A stretch of 64,000 nt of DNA. Source: Deinandra increscens subsp. villosa (lineage: Eukaryota > Streptophyta > Magnoliopsida > Asterales > Asteraceae). A program made the position numbers and the translations under genes. Positions within the stretch are counted from its first letter, which is position 1, and every line of letters starts with the position of its first letter. Positions 11,670 through 22,287 of the stretch are shown one piece after another. The notes beneath the pieces were generated by a model. That model was not told the DNA's origin and did no database searches. It saw only the letters and a list, made by a program, of their open reading frames with translations. The stretch is from positions 125,476,952 to 125,540,951 of the forward strand of contig JBCNJP010000007.1 of the NCBI GenBank assembly GCA_039602395.1. The letters are read 5' to 3'.

Positions 11670-11995
11670 CCCAATGGAAGATGAGCCGATCGATTAATTA
11701 GGGTATTCGGTGGGAGGGATGAAGGGCGCCAAAAGCAACAGGGAAATAGCTTAAGAAAGTGACACGTGGTGAGTGAGATCTTCACTTATTAAAGTAGGAG
11801 ATTACTCTCTTTGTCCCATTACTGCCGCTAAAATCCTGTTAAATTTTTTTGATTCTGAACATCAAGTCCTAATCTTTTGTTGAATCCATCGATCTTTAGG
11901 GTTCTTCATCATCGAAGGGCAATTTGATCATGGATTTCAAAGATTTTTCCAAGATTTCTTGAACAAAAAGTTCCAAATCTTCCACTTTAACATGG

Positions 11996-12119
11996 GTAAG
12001 TTGTAATTTAGGGTTTCATTCTGATATTGCTTCTATTTCTGATCTGAATATCCTAATCTTTTTCACTATCTAGTGATAATTTATTGAGGATTTTAGTTTA
12101 TCACTCTGTTTCTTGAAAG
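11996..12119 (+). other. Probable 5' UTR intron of the C2 gene
   Basis: The donor CATGG|GTAAGTT is at 11996. Candidate acceptors are TTTTAG near 12097 and CTTGAAAG near 12119. The acceptor is not certain. The intron, if real, removes most of the leader before the 12158 start codon. Confidence 0.4.
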
Positions 12120-12157
12120 CCCATATCAAATTTGTGATCTTAAATCAGTTTGTCACT

Positions 12158-13228
12158 ATGGGTTCTCATCAAAATGCTATCTTGTCAAACTCAAACACCT
12201 CAGTTTTTAGTCAACAAGAATTTGATTCATTGGTTACAAGTAATGGTCACAAAAAGGAGGATATGATGGAGAAAAAAGAGAGGTTTATTGGGGTTCTTGA
12301 GGTTTTCATACACCAAGCGAGGAATTTACACAATATATGTATTTACCATAAACAAGATGTATACGCTAAAATTTTCTTGACTAGTGACCCCGAGGCCACT
12401 GAGTCGACTCAGACGGTTAATGGGGGCGGACAAAATCCTGTTTTTAATGAAACTGTTAAGATTAATGTGCGAACGAGTGATTGTTCATTGAGATGTGAGA
12501 TTTGGATGCTTAGTAGGGTTAAGAATTATCTTGAAGATCAGCTTTTAGGGTTTGCTTTGGTGCCACTATATGAAGTTTTTGTTGAAAATGGGAAATTAGA
12601 AAAGGAATTTGAGCTCTCAACTAGTGAACTATTCCATTCACCTTCCGGTTTTGTTGAATTAAGTATCGTCTACACTGGATCGCCACCAGACGTGCTGGAA
12701 ATCCCGGTCCCAAATTGTTCATGTAATCAAGATTCGGTTGAATGTAATCAAGTTTCATGTGAACTTGAAAAGATAGTGTTTCCGGATCCGAAAGTCATGA
12801 ACGAAGATGAGATCATGGTTTCTGAATACCATGATTTACTTGATTCAGATTTGACTGATCATTTTCTTCCAAGATTACCAAAAGAATATCATGAAAATAG
12901 TTCTGTTACAAATGTTGAAATCTCTCAAAACATCAAGTCAGGATCTTTGGAAAAGAAAGAAGAGAAAAGTCAAACTTGTGTTGGCTTGTTCAAAACTGAA
13001 CCTGAGCAAAAAGTGGTGCAGCAAGAGATTGTAGACATGTACATGGAAAGCATGAAGCAGTTTACTGAGGCTTTGGCAAAGATGAAGCTTCCAATTAGTA
13101 AAGAAAAAGGATCAGCTGATTTAGGGGTAGTTCAAGATAGTGTGGTGTCAAATGGAAAAAGGTCAAACGGGTCAAAGGGGGAGGGTCAAAACCCGAAAGT
13201 GTTCTATGGGAGCAGAGCGTTCTTCTGA
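12158..13228 (+). CDS. C2 domain-containing protein
   Basis: Single-exon CDS of 356 residues from the ATG at 12158 (MGSHQNAILSNSN). An in-frame ATG at 12113 would add 15 residues, but it probably lies near or inside a 5' UTR intron starting at GTAAG 11996. One C2 domain covers about residues 40-160 (FIGVLEVFIHQARNL, then QDVYAKIFLTSDPEA, then EDQLLGFALVPLYEV). C2 domains of this plant family bind membrane phospholipids, often with Ca2+. The acidic linker (about 175-330) is low complexity, and the short C-terminal motif VFYGSRAFF looks conserved as a terminal motif. A poly(A) signal AATAAA lies near 13396. I assign no specific membrane or stimulus. The loops look poorer in Asp than classical Ca2+-binding C2 domains, so calcium-independent binding is possible. 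Confidence 0.82.
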   Translation: MGSHQNAILSNSNTSVFSQQEFDSLVTSNGHKKEDMMEKKERFIGVLEVFIHQARNLHNICIYHKQDVYAKIFLTSDPEATESTQTVNGGGQNPVFNETVKINVRTSDCSLRCEIWMLSRVKNYLEDQLLGFALVPLYEVFVENGKLEKEFELSTSELFHSPSGFVELSIVYTGSPPDVLEIPVPNCSCNQDSVECNQVSCELEKIVFPDPKVMNEDEIMVSEYHDLLDSDLTDHFLPRLPKEYHENSSVTNVEISQNIKSGSLEKKEEKSQTCVGLFKTEPEQKVVQQEIVDMYMESMKQFTEALAKMKLPISKEKGSADLGVVQDSVVSNGKRSNGSKGEGQNPKVFYGSRAFF

Positions 13229-14490
13229 GCCGTGTTATTTGATTGGTTTTGTAGACAACTATGAGGTAATTTCAAGTTTTCTGGTGCATTTGATCTTAGA
13301 TATTGATAATCTGTATGAGAAAAAAGATCATTTGAAACTTATGCCCTCTGTATTTGTTTCGGACTTCTATTATATGTATGCAGCTATGATTAAATAATAA
13401 AGCTGTTTTCTTTTCAACAAGATTTTGCCTTATATGCTTGTACATGAGGAAGTGATGAAAAAAGGATGTTATCAGCATAAAGAGGTAACACCATAGTGTG
13501 GTTTGGTTTCTGTTTGGAGTAATTCATGTTATTTTCACCAATAAAAACCTTAAACTTTCAAGAGATTCAATCTAAGGTAATTGGCATCTGTTTAGACTTA
13601 AACTTATAAAACTTTTGAAATAGGCTGTGAATTATAATAAGTTAAACTAATTCAAAATATTTTATTAATATTATATTTATATATAAATATATAATAGTTC
13701 GAATTTCGAATCGAATCGAACTGAAAATCTCAAATTCTAATTCGATTCGAAATTTGATATTAGACATCGAATTCGAATTTGAAATTTCGAATCGAATTTT
13801 GAACTGCTCATTTTCGAATCGAACCGAATTCCGAGTTTTTCGAAATAGGATTCGAAATCTGAACACCCCTAGACTATAATGCATTTTGGTTAAGTGACAT
13901 GAATATTAATTAATTTTTTTTTATTGGTTTATGTCTTTTATTCAAAAGCAACAAATTTAGCATATGACGTGATGGTCTAATAGGTATCGTTTTGTGAGTT
14001 TCGTAAATAACTTGGCAGTATAGGTATTGACGTGTAACATTGTAACACATATTTTATTTACTTTTTTTATTTTCAATTTCAACGAATTTAGCATAGTAAT
14101 TGGTGGTATAATATGTGCAGTCGTGTAACAAAGTTTTCACGTTATCAGCTCAACAGTCTAAGCGTTTGAGTTGTTACACAATATTTTTTATTTTCGTTCT
14201 CTTTATGTAGTGTTATAGCAATGCAACTGTTTTATGTATTCACGTTATTTTCGCGATAACGTGCGAGTAGTAAAAGTCTAGTTTAAAAATAAAGGAGAAA
14301 TTAGCATAAAGTTTTATAGTTTAAAAGAATTATTTGTTCGGCCCACCAACTTGTAAAGGTGACTCATTTAACATCCAACAAAAAAACTTGTAGATGTTTT
14401 TAGAACGGCTATCTCACTCACCCTCTAATCTTACTCTCTGAATATACATCTTTAGTTTATCGTGAGATTTGAAGTCTTATGGACTGTCGG
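13229..14490. other. Intergenic: C2 gene 3' UTR, then AT-rich TE-derived sequence
   Basis: The first 170 bases are the 3' UTR with an AATAAA signal. 13690-13874 is a dense TTCGAA/GAATTCGAA-rich segment ending GAACACCCCTAGA, which resembles the end of a hAT-type non-autonomous element. The remainder to 14490 is AT-rich with no gene. Confidence 0.5.
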
Positions 14491-15940
14491 ATATGCTCTT
14501 ACCGGGTTAGGTAAGAGCTTATGAGAAACCGAGTAAGCAGTCCGTTTGTTTGATAAGCTCTGATTGAGCTCAAGACCGGATTCTCACCTCTCACCCATCA
14601 CTAAATTCAGTCCTGACCAAGTCCTTGATTTAAAAAGCCCTAACTGAGTCCTCACCTTCCTTTTCTTTCAAACAGGGCCTTAACCATCTGGTGAGAGAAA
14701 TATTTCATATTTTATGTACACGATGATAATGGATAAACGCTTTACCGAACGAGTCTGTGCCTGTGCTGATTAGTGATCTTGTATGTGGTCACTTATTGTT
14801 AAAGCACCAATTGCAAGCATGATTCTAAACTGGGAGATCAACTACTTGACCCAAAACAACTTCTTGATCAGGGTTTGATTTAGAGCTAATGTTAGAGATT
14901 CATTATTTGATGAATGTTAACAAGGTTATAGAAAGAAGCATGGTCACAAACACAAGACTTCTTTAGGATAACATATTACCAAGCGACATAAATGATCAAA
15001 ACTCATGATTCACCTCCAAAAACCAATCTGAATGATGGATGTTTTTCTGTTCCCAGAAATATCCATATGTCTGGAGATAAACATGTAATCGAGATCCAAG
15101 AACACCCTTTTGATGGGTCGTCATCATGTCAAAGATACAAGCTCACTTTCATGTGCTTTCTTGTCTCTGACCTCCTGACATTTTTGCTATCATTTCTTTT
15201 TGCCAGCAAAATCTTTAGACCCTATAAAGATTGAGTTGGGAATGTTGTATCAATGCCATTTTTGGTTTCGTGTTATTTATTATTTATTATTATTTTTAAT
15301 TTTAATATGCACATCATTTGGTACTCTTTGGATTAGACTTGAGTAACAATTAATAAGGTCATGTGTAGTGGTGTTGGAGTTAAAGATGGAAAATGTGTCA
15401 TGTAGGATGTTGTGTGAAAGTGAAAAAAGTGGTGTAGTGAGTAGTGGTGTGAAAGTTTAAAGTTGAAATGCTGTGTATTTATTTGATTGATGAATAAGAA
15501 AAAGAAAAAAAAACAAAAAAAAAAACTTGATTCATCCCATTGAAAACATCACGGAGGTGACCAAAACGCTCAGGGGGCAGTGTTCCGGGCGTTTTTGTGG
15601 TTTCACGCCCCTTCCACTGGCTCATTACGCATATCCTAACATGACGTGATTGTAATAAGTCTTTGTCATGAAAATATTTTCTTGTAAAAATACATATCAG
15701 ACTCAAGTGGCCTGACACGTCTCGGACCTCATGTATGTGTAACTTCAAGTTTGCAAAAAGTTCAATAACATTATACTATAGAGGGATGATCATATACAAA
15801 CCAAGTTTAATATAAAAACCGTAAAAACCAATAGATTCATGTCACATGGACTCATTAATTGAGTAGGATAGATGGGTAGTATGGATAATGTAAAAATCAA
15901 AATCCCTTCATAAACAAAGTTCAATCCCTCTTGCTACAAT
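14491..15940. other. Intergenic with MITE-like pieces and one weak small ORF
   Basis: 14531-14684 (GTCCGTTTGTTTGATAAG ... CTTTCAAACAGGGCC) looks like a small inverted-ended MITE. 15357-15620 (TCATGTGTAGTGGTG...) resembles one end of another. A plus ORF of 80 codons at 14992-15234 ends in a hydrophobic segment (LTFMCFLVSDLLTFLLSF). It has no recognisable homology and no clear gene context, so I do not call it a gene. Confidence 0.35.
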
Positions 15941-15951
15941 ATATTTTTTAC

Positions 15952-16125
15952 GTAACACCCAGGGGCGGAACTAGAAACACATAAAAAAATCTTTTAGGGG
16001 TAGCACACGGTGATAAAATCTAAAAAATCTGAAAAAATCCCAAAATTTTCCACTGCGAGTACAAGTTTAAGGGGTGGCACGTGCCACCCCTTGAACCCCC
16101 CCTAGGTCCGCATGTGGTAACACCC
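15952..16125. mobile_element. Small MITE (about 157 bp) with target-site duplication
   Basis: GTAACACCC occurs at 15952-15960 and again at 16117-16125. The element between them starts (C)AGGGGCGGAACTAG and ends CCTAGGTCCGCATGTG, imperfect inverted ends. Read as an 8-bp duplication (GTAACACC), the element runs CAGGGGCGGA to TCCGCATGTG, which fits a hAT-type MITE. Read as 9 bp it would fit Mutator. hAT is favoured because of the CA...TG ends. Confidence 0.7.
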
Positions 16126-17942
16126 TAGGTGGTCCACGTGGCAGTGGCATGTGACATTAGTTTTTTTAAACGTGTTCCTTTTAATTCAGTTTTACACTAT
16201 CGCTTTTTAGTGTATAATTTTAGATAATTCACCTGAAATGTCTTTCTTGGTTTTAGTTTAGTTTTACACCGTTCCGTTTTGATGTATACGTTTTTGTGAT
16301 TCACATGTCTGTCTTTATTATTTTTAGGTGTATAATTTTTCCGATTTTTTTCACGTTACGTTATGCAGCTTAATTGTATGCGTTCGTTAGCTCCGCAGCA
16401 ACTCGCAACTAATTTAAAACTAGTTTGGTACATTTGAGAACACTGAAAATGTTTGAAAGCAAAATGAGTATGTTACCAAGTTTGGTCCCTCTTTTAGGTA
16501 TCCAAAACTGAACCATTCATTTTCCAAATAGTAAGATATGAATGATCTTGTTGACAATGATTTTCACTTTTACTCGTAGTGTGAATTTTGTAATGGCATG
16601 TGTTTCTTAAAAGGTGATAATTATAGATGCATTAAAGGTCATATATGTTTATGTTTTTCTTTCCCTTCCAAAATGGGTATTATTTCATAACTAAATCAAG
16701 TTTTTGTTTGAAATAGTTAACAGTTATACTCAACATTTCAACATTACACATGAGTGATTGGTGTACACGGTCCGATTCGATATAGATAGAATTAATAACC
16801 ATGGTTTTAAAAAAAATATCAAAAGTAACGACCTTTATATAGTTTTTTGGGGGCTCGGTTAGTGACGCTTTTGGATGTGGTAGTTAAAAAAAATCAGTGC
16901 TTGACTAAGCTTCACATTTTACCAATTAATTAAGATTAAATGGATATAATTAATTCAAGTATTAGCTTGCAATAAAAATCTATTCATAAAGTCATTGGAA
17001 ACGACAAACTATAGTAGTTTAATAAATAATTAAGTAGCTTACAAATAACGTGTTGTTACATATGTCCTTGTGTTTCTTTTCGATTGAATTTTATAAAGTA
17101 ACATCAAAATATTTTATTGTGAAATAGATTTCATGATTTTATATTATAATAATAAAGATAACATGACACTTGTATACTACAAAACTTAACTTGTATAGAT
17201 ACCTTTTGAGTTTTGTCAACACGGTCAATCGACAACTATTTCGAACCACATCGCAAGTCATTTTACAAAACCCATGCAGAATTATAAATTAATATGAAAA
17301 TACAAATCAAACAAAACAAAACCATACCAAAATCATCGAAGCATTTTGCATAAAAACATGCAAATGTTACCTAACAAGTTAGGAGTCCACAAAGCTTTAT
17401 TTCTTGAGCCCCACGCTATTTCTTATATATAGACTTCGATTCCAACACGTATCTATTCAAACTTTTTTATATTAACTAACACCTAAAATTTTAGAGAATA
17501 AATTTATCATACTTATATCTAGCTTATATCTTCTAAGATTTAAACTTATAACTTTTTTATTAATAAAAGTTGTCTCGCATCTAAAAATTATACACGCATT
17601 ATCTTAACAATTACTCTATTTATTAATTCCAAAAGAGATATAAACATTTCAAACTTCAAAAAATATTTATCCTATAAATTAGAAAAAAGTTAGTATGGTA
17701 AATCTATCCTGCTATAAAATAGAAAAAAAGGTAAGTTGACTACAAATTGTAGACCCAACAGAAGCGCTCATAAACCCTACACATGGGTTTGTGCATTATA
17801 CGGGTCCCTCTTTATATAAACTCTAAAGTATATTTTAACACTCTTATATGTCTTCGTATAACTTTGTACGCAACATATAATGTTAAAAAACAAATTTCAT
17901 AAAAATTAGGATGTCAGTTTGCTAACCAAGTTGTCAATACAA
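16126..17942. other. AT-rich intergenic stretch
   Basis: I see no gene, RNA or clear element here. The sequence is strongly AT-rich with short homopolymers. Confidence 0.6.
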
Positions 17943-18381
17943 GGTGGCTATACGCCTCGTATGACCTTATATGAGTCATATAGCAAGATTTTTATTTTTT
18001 TAACTTATAATAACGATATGGTGAGACTTATACTGTAAAAATACTAACTATTTACTTATGTTTATATTATGTTTTATTACCTGGTCAGTACTGTAATTCA
18101 CGTCCGGTGTGCGAAGTTCATCACCAAGATACAAAAATAATATATTCTAGCTTTCTTTTTAGTTTCTTTTTCATTAAACATTACACCACCTGACATGTCC
18201 TCCATACTCTCCATACGCCGCGTATTATTAACCTATATAATCAAAACACAAGTAAACGACTATTTTTTTATTTTTACGGTATAAGTCTTGCCGTATCGTT
18301 ATGACGTTATTATAAGTTAAAAAAACTAATAGAAAATAATTTCTAGCTATACGACCCGTAAAAGGTCATACGTATAGCCCC
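17943..18381. mobile_element. Fold-back element with long inverted repeats
   Basis: The left end GGTGGCTATACG...GTATGACC and the inner phrase AACTTATAATAACGATATGG (near 18001-18020) recur inverted on the right (CCGTATCGTTATGACG with TTATTATAAGTT near 18290-18318, and GGTCATACGTATAGCCCC ending at 18381). The arms are roughly 120-130 bp and diverged. I could not find a convincing target duplication, so the superfamily (possibly Mutator-like) is open. The element lies about 250 bp upstream of the first RNA-binding protein gene's TATA box. Confidence 0.65.
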
Positions 18382-18626
18382 TATACGACCCATAGTGGCG
18401 CTCACTCGGTCACACAACCCATCATCTATCTATTTGAGATTTCTTTTAAGACCGAGAGTAATGTCAAAGTTCATTTGCTTATTGTTTCGTGTATCCACGG
18501 TGTTTCAGCTATAACACACGGTCAATAAGACCTAGTTAATAACAAATCCATTGACAAATGATCGCAACCTGTGACAACGTCGCAAACATCGTTGTAATGT
18601 CCATACGTTGTACATACATGGTACGA

Positions 18627-18660
18627 CCAAAGATTTTCCCAATAAGTATATATAAGGATC
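18627..18660 (+). promoter_or_regulatory. Core promoter of RNA-binding protein gene A
   Basis: CCAAAGATTTTCCC (18627-18640) is followed by a TATA box (TATATATAAGG, about 18647-18657) and GATCGAATTGCAGG. The same block stands in front of paralogue B at 26842-26873 on the other strand. The downstream leader is CT-rich (CTCTCTCTC... near 18733-18760). Confidence 0.7.
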
Positions 18661-18963
18661 GAATTGCAGGACAAGCTTTGCTACCTTTTATCAGATCAAA
18701 CACCCAAAATTATCTCCTTCCTTTTCTGTCCCCCCTCTCTCTCTCTCTCTTTCTCTCTCACACACACACTAACGCATATATTCATCCATCATTCCAATCG
18801 ATTATAAAAATTCAATCTTTTTCGACACCCCCTTTTATACATACGGGAAGACAGAACACAACTACACATCAAGATTTCTTTGTCAAGATATTATCATCTG
18901 AATTCTGAAACTGAAACTGGAATCGGAATCATACTAAAATCAAAGGGGGCGGTGCCCAGGAGG

Positions 18964-19008
18964 ATGAACATGCCCTCAGTTCTTGTTGCTCCTCCTCTCA
19001 GATCTTAA
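18964..19008 (+). CDS. Upstream ORF in leader of RNA-binding protein gene A
   Basis: The 14-codon uORF reads MNMPSVLVAPPLRS and stops with TAA. It lies in the first, untranslated exon, upstream of the 5' UTR intron. Paralogue B has a matching uORF in the same place (MNSVLIAPPPPPPLRS). The start, the SVLxAPP core, the LRS end and the stop are shared while surrounding leader sequence differs, which suggests selection on the peptide. Conserved-peptide uORFs in plants commonly tune translation of the main ORF. That role here is inference. Confidence 0.6.
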   Translation: MNMPSVLVAPPLRS

Positions 19009-19031
19009 CTGTTTCAAGATTTATCATCTGG

Positions 19032-19267
19032 GTATATATCTGTTTAACTGTTTTACACGATTTGTGCATTCGGTCTTTGATTACTCATTTTCCTTCTTTT
19101 TTTATGACCTCAATTGTCGTTAGATTGGTCGTGATCAATCAAGGGATCTGATGTTTTCTTGATTGAATCCGATATTCATATATTAGTCGTATTACATTGT
19201 TAATTCGATCTGCTCTATGAACTCTGTTTGCTTTGAGTTCTGATGGTGGATAGATTTTGGTGTGCAG
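19032..19267 (+). other. 5' UTR intron of RNA-binding protein gene A
   Basis: The donor CATCTGG|GTATAT is at 19032. The acceptor GTGTGCAG ends at 19267, seven bases before the start codon. Paralogue B has the equivalent intron with matching donor context (ATCTGG|GTATTT) and acceptor position, which supports both. Confidence 0.65.
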
Positions 19268-19274
19268 AAAGAAA

Positions 19275-20841
19275 ATGCAGTCAGATCTTGGGAAGTTATT
19301 CATCGGCGGGATAGCATGGGACACAAACGAACAACGGTTACAAGACTATTTCAGCGGTTTCGGCGAGGTTTTGGAAGCTGTGATCATGAAAGATCACACC
19401 ACAGGACGAGCCAGGGGTTTCGGTTTCGTGGTCTTCGCAGATCCCGCTGTGGCCGAGAGAGTCACCAAGGAGAAGCACCATATCGACGGCAGAATGGTAA
19501 AGATTCGATCACACACAAGTCTTTGAATTCAGTTCTTGAAATGCTGCAATCCTGTTGAAGTTTGTTGTTTTATTATAATAATGTCAGGTTGAGGCAAAGA
19601 GGGCAGTTCCTAGAGAAGATCAGAGCACAGTTAGTAGAAACAGTGGGAGCATTCAAAGCTCCCCGGGTCCGAATCGGCCGACTAGAAAGATATTTGTAGG
19701 AGGTTTAGCATCAACGGTTACTGAGAATGAGTTCAAAAGGTATTTTGAACAGTTTGGTGCAGTTACAGATGTGGTGGTTATGTATGATCATAACACACAA
19801 AGACCAAGAGGATTTGGGTTCATAACTTTTGAATCAGAAGATGCAGTAGACAATGTGCTTTTAAAAACTTTTCATGAACTAAACGGTAAAATGGTTGAAG
19901 TGAAACGAGCGGTTCCAAAGGAGCTTTCACCCAGTCCTAGCCGGGCTATGGTTGGTTCTTCTTACCCTTATGGTTTGGGTCGAACCAGTGGCTTTCTTAA
20001 TGGCTATACTCAGGGACCCTACTCTAATAATACGATTGGTGGTTATGATGTTAGGATGGGTGGTAGAGGTGGGTTCGGTCTGTTTGGCCCTGGGTATGGA
20101 ATGGGAGTAAACTTTGAACCAGGAATGACTAGCCCAAACTATAACAGGAATTTGAGTTATGGAAGGGGATTGAGCCCGAGGCCTTATTGGAACGCAAATC
20201 GGTTTGTAGGTCCTATCGGTTTTGATGGTGGGATTGGTGGTGGGAATGGAGGGAATGCTTCTTTTTTCAGTTCGAATCCTGCGAATTTGAGGGGTAATGG
20301 TGAGTTTAACCATGGGTCAAACGGGTCCAGATCATCGAATGCTGTTGGTGGGGGTGTTTTTGGAAACACAGGGCCCAGTTGGGGTTCTAATCTGACTACA
20401 AATCAAGGAGGTAGGAGGAATGCTGCTTCTACTCAAAGTGCGAGTTTCGGTTATGGAGGTGATAACAGTTATGGGTTAGGAGTTGGAGGTGGTAGAAATG
20501 TTACTACTGCCAATGGTGGTTATGAAGAGCCTTTTTCAGATTTTTATGTTGGTGGAAGTGGTGGAGGCTCTATATATGGCGGAGACCCAACTTGGCGGTC
20601 AAGAAATAGCGAGCAAGAAGGGTCTGGTTCGTTTGGCGGATATGGGATAGGTGATGTCACTGATGATGCTCATACTAAAAGTCTCCCTGGTTATGTTAAT
20701 GGTTATAATGTCGCCAAACGACAAACAAACAGAGGTATGATTACTCTTTCGATGATGCGCTACAAATTACAATACATCAAAACATGTGTTCTAATGTTTA
20801 CTAGTTTGTCTGTTTCTTTTGTCACAGGAATTGGTGGGTAG
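19275..20841 (+). CDS. Heterogeneous nuclear ribonucleoprotein 1-like RNA-binding protein (copy A)
   Basis: Three coding exons: 19275-19496, 19588-20734 and 20828-20841, giving 460 residues. RRM1 has RNP2 LFIGGI (residues 8-13) and RNP1 RGFGFVVF (47-54). RRM2 has RNP2 KIFVGGL (108-114) and RNP1 RGFGFITF (148-155). After about residue 190 comes a long Gly/Asn/Ser-rich tail with RGG-like and FGPGYGMG segments, typical of plant hnRNP A/B-like nuclear RNA-binding proteins that act in mRNA processing. The first intron falls inside the linker just after RRM1 in phase 0. The last exon codes only for the final GIGG and stop; retention of intron 20735-20827 would give a longer hydrophobic tail. A paralogue (B) lies convergent 3.7 kb downstream. 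The specific target RNAs are unknown. Confidence 0.9.
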
Positions 20842-21566
20842 TTTGGAAGTGAAATTGCCATGACAGATGACTTTTGGTGAACAAACTTCAAAACAGACAT
20901 GTTTTGTAAGTCGAAAAAACTTTCGAAAACGAGAGTCGAGCCGGGTAGATTGCTTCCATAGAGATATTAGGCTTATAAGTGAGTTCCTATTGTGTTTTTT
21001 TAAGGATTGGTGATTTGGTTTTGGCTTACATTTTTGGGTTTTTGAGTGAGATGTAATATCAGTTTGAGGCTTATAGTCAAGATTGTATCATCTTGCATCT
21101 GTGGTGATGATGATGATGATGATGATTTCTTGATTTGTTTCTTTTTAAATGAAAAAAAAAACTGCAAAAAACTTGTAGATCATCATTTTTTCATTGTTAA
21201 TTTTTGTCAGATTGCATCAAGATTCTTTGTTGTTTAGTGGTTTGAAACATTTGATGGATACCCATCTAGGGTTCCCATTTAACAAGTTACTGAACTATCT
21301 TGTTTTTTTAACCTTCAATTGAGTGAAGTTGTGTCATGTTGGGTCAAATTTGGCTACACATTTTTGTTAGACTAATCATAGGAAAACCACTTCCGCAAGC
21401 GGTCGAATAGAAAATCTGTTAGACTTAGAGATGAAACTCATGACCTTTCAGTCTAGAGTCTTTTTCTCATCACCAATACCATTCGACCAAAAGACTAAAA
21501 GAAAAGACGGATGGTACAAATTTGTATGAGCTATCATATCATATGAATCATATGAACCGAGGACCC
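20842..21566 (+). other. 3' UTR of gene A and short intergenic stretch
   Basis: The 3' region contains a (GAT)n microsatellite near 21105-21126. Beyond about 21240 I see no gene before the Harbinger-type element. Confidence 0.5.
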
Positions 21567-22287
21567 TTAGGGGAGGGGTATGGTTGCCACAAGGCTTCCC
21601 CAAGCCATGCTACCCACCCAATAATATTGCGACATGTCAAAATTGGTAAATTGGGCAAGGCTTCAAGACACACCACATGGTATGGTTGTGGTGTGGCTTG
21701 GAGCCACCGAAAATTTAGTTTTTTTTTTTAACAACTTTTAATAAACAACTTTTTTTATAAAAAAAACAAACCACTAATATTAGGAAATTAAACGATACAA
21801 TACTTGAAATTAAAAAAAAAAAAGGCGACTACGGTATTACGAACCTCCCGGTTGTGATTACGGTGGAGGATTTGCGTTGGAGGGTTGACCGGTATTACGA
21901 ACCTTCGGTTTGTATTTTTTGGTGGGAGCGGTGGATTTTTTCGTGGTAGCGGGTGATTTCTTCTTTGATCGATCCATGAGTAATATAGAATATAAATATG
22001 TGAAAGAGGTAGAAGATAGGTGAAGAAGATGGTGTAAAAATGTTATAAAATGGGTAGAATTTATAGTTGTAAATTGGTAAAAAAAAAGAAAAAAAAATAG
22101 CCGTTGGAGGCCAACGGTCAAAACTAACGTTCGGATTTATCCGGCTCTGGCCGGTTCCCTCGTGCCGCGTAGACCACAAAAAAAAGGAGCCAGGTGGGGA
22201 ACCGCCTTTTGGCGGTATGGTTGTCGGGTGGAGCCGGCCGGCTCTCCTTGGAACCGGGCGCGGTAACCCCAATACCGCCTCCCCTTA
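21567..22287. mobile_element. PIF/Harbinger-type non-autonomous element, 715 bp
   Basis: TTA target duplications (21567-21569 and 22285-22287) flank an element that begins GGGGAGGGGTATGG and ends CCGCCTCCCC; inverted, the right end reads GGGGAGGCGGTATTGG. The TTA duplication and G-rich inverted ends fit PIF/Harbinger. A minus-strand stretch at 21858-21977 reads MDRSKKKSPATTKKST, a basic lysine-rich start that could be the remnant of an element-encoded protein. It sits between the two paralogous RNA-binding protein genes. Confidence 0.78.

Larger units (their letters stand above)
8017..11800. other. Intergenic or degraded gene region between the LTR element and the C2 gene
   Basis: No complete gene is supported. 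On the minus strand there are short exon-like open stretches: 9105-8962 (reading DGSFALGETTPISTLEES and ending at a TGA near 8961), 11149-11005 (reading YGTKDGSLIAIPTSDSV, preceded by a TTTTTACAG acceptor and ending at a TAA), and 11306-11196 (36 codons from ATG). I do not recognise these peptides, and no continuous gene joins them. The phrase AGGGCTACAGAAATTCGTT occurs near 9946 and again near 11368, which suggests a local duplication. A transcribed non-coding locus, captured gene fragments or a decayed gene are all possible. Confidence 0.35.
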
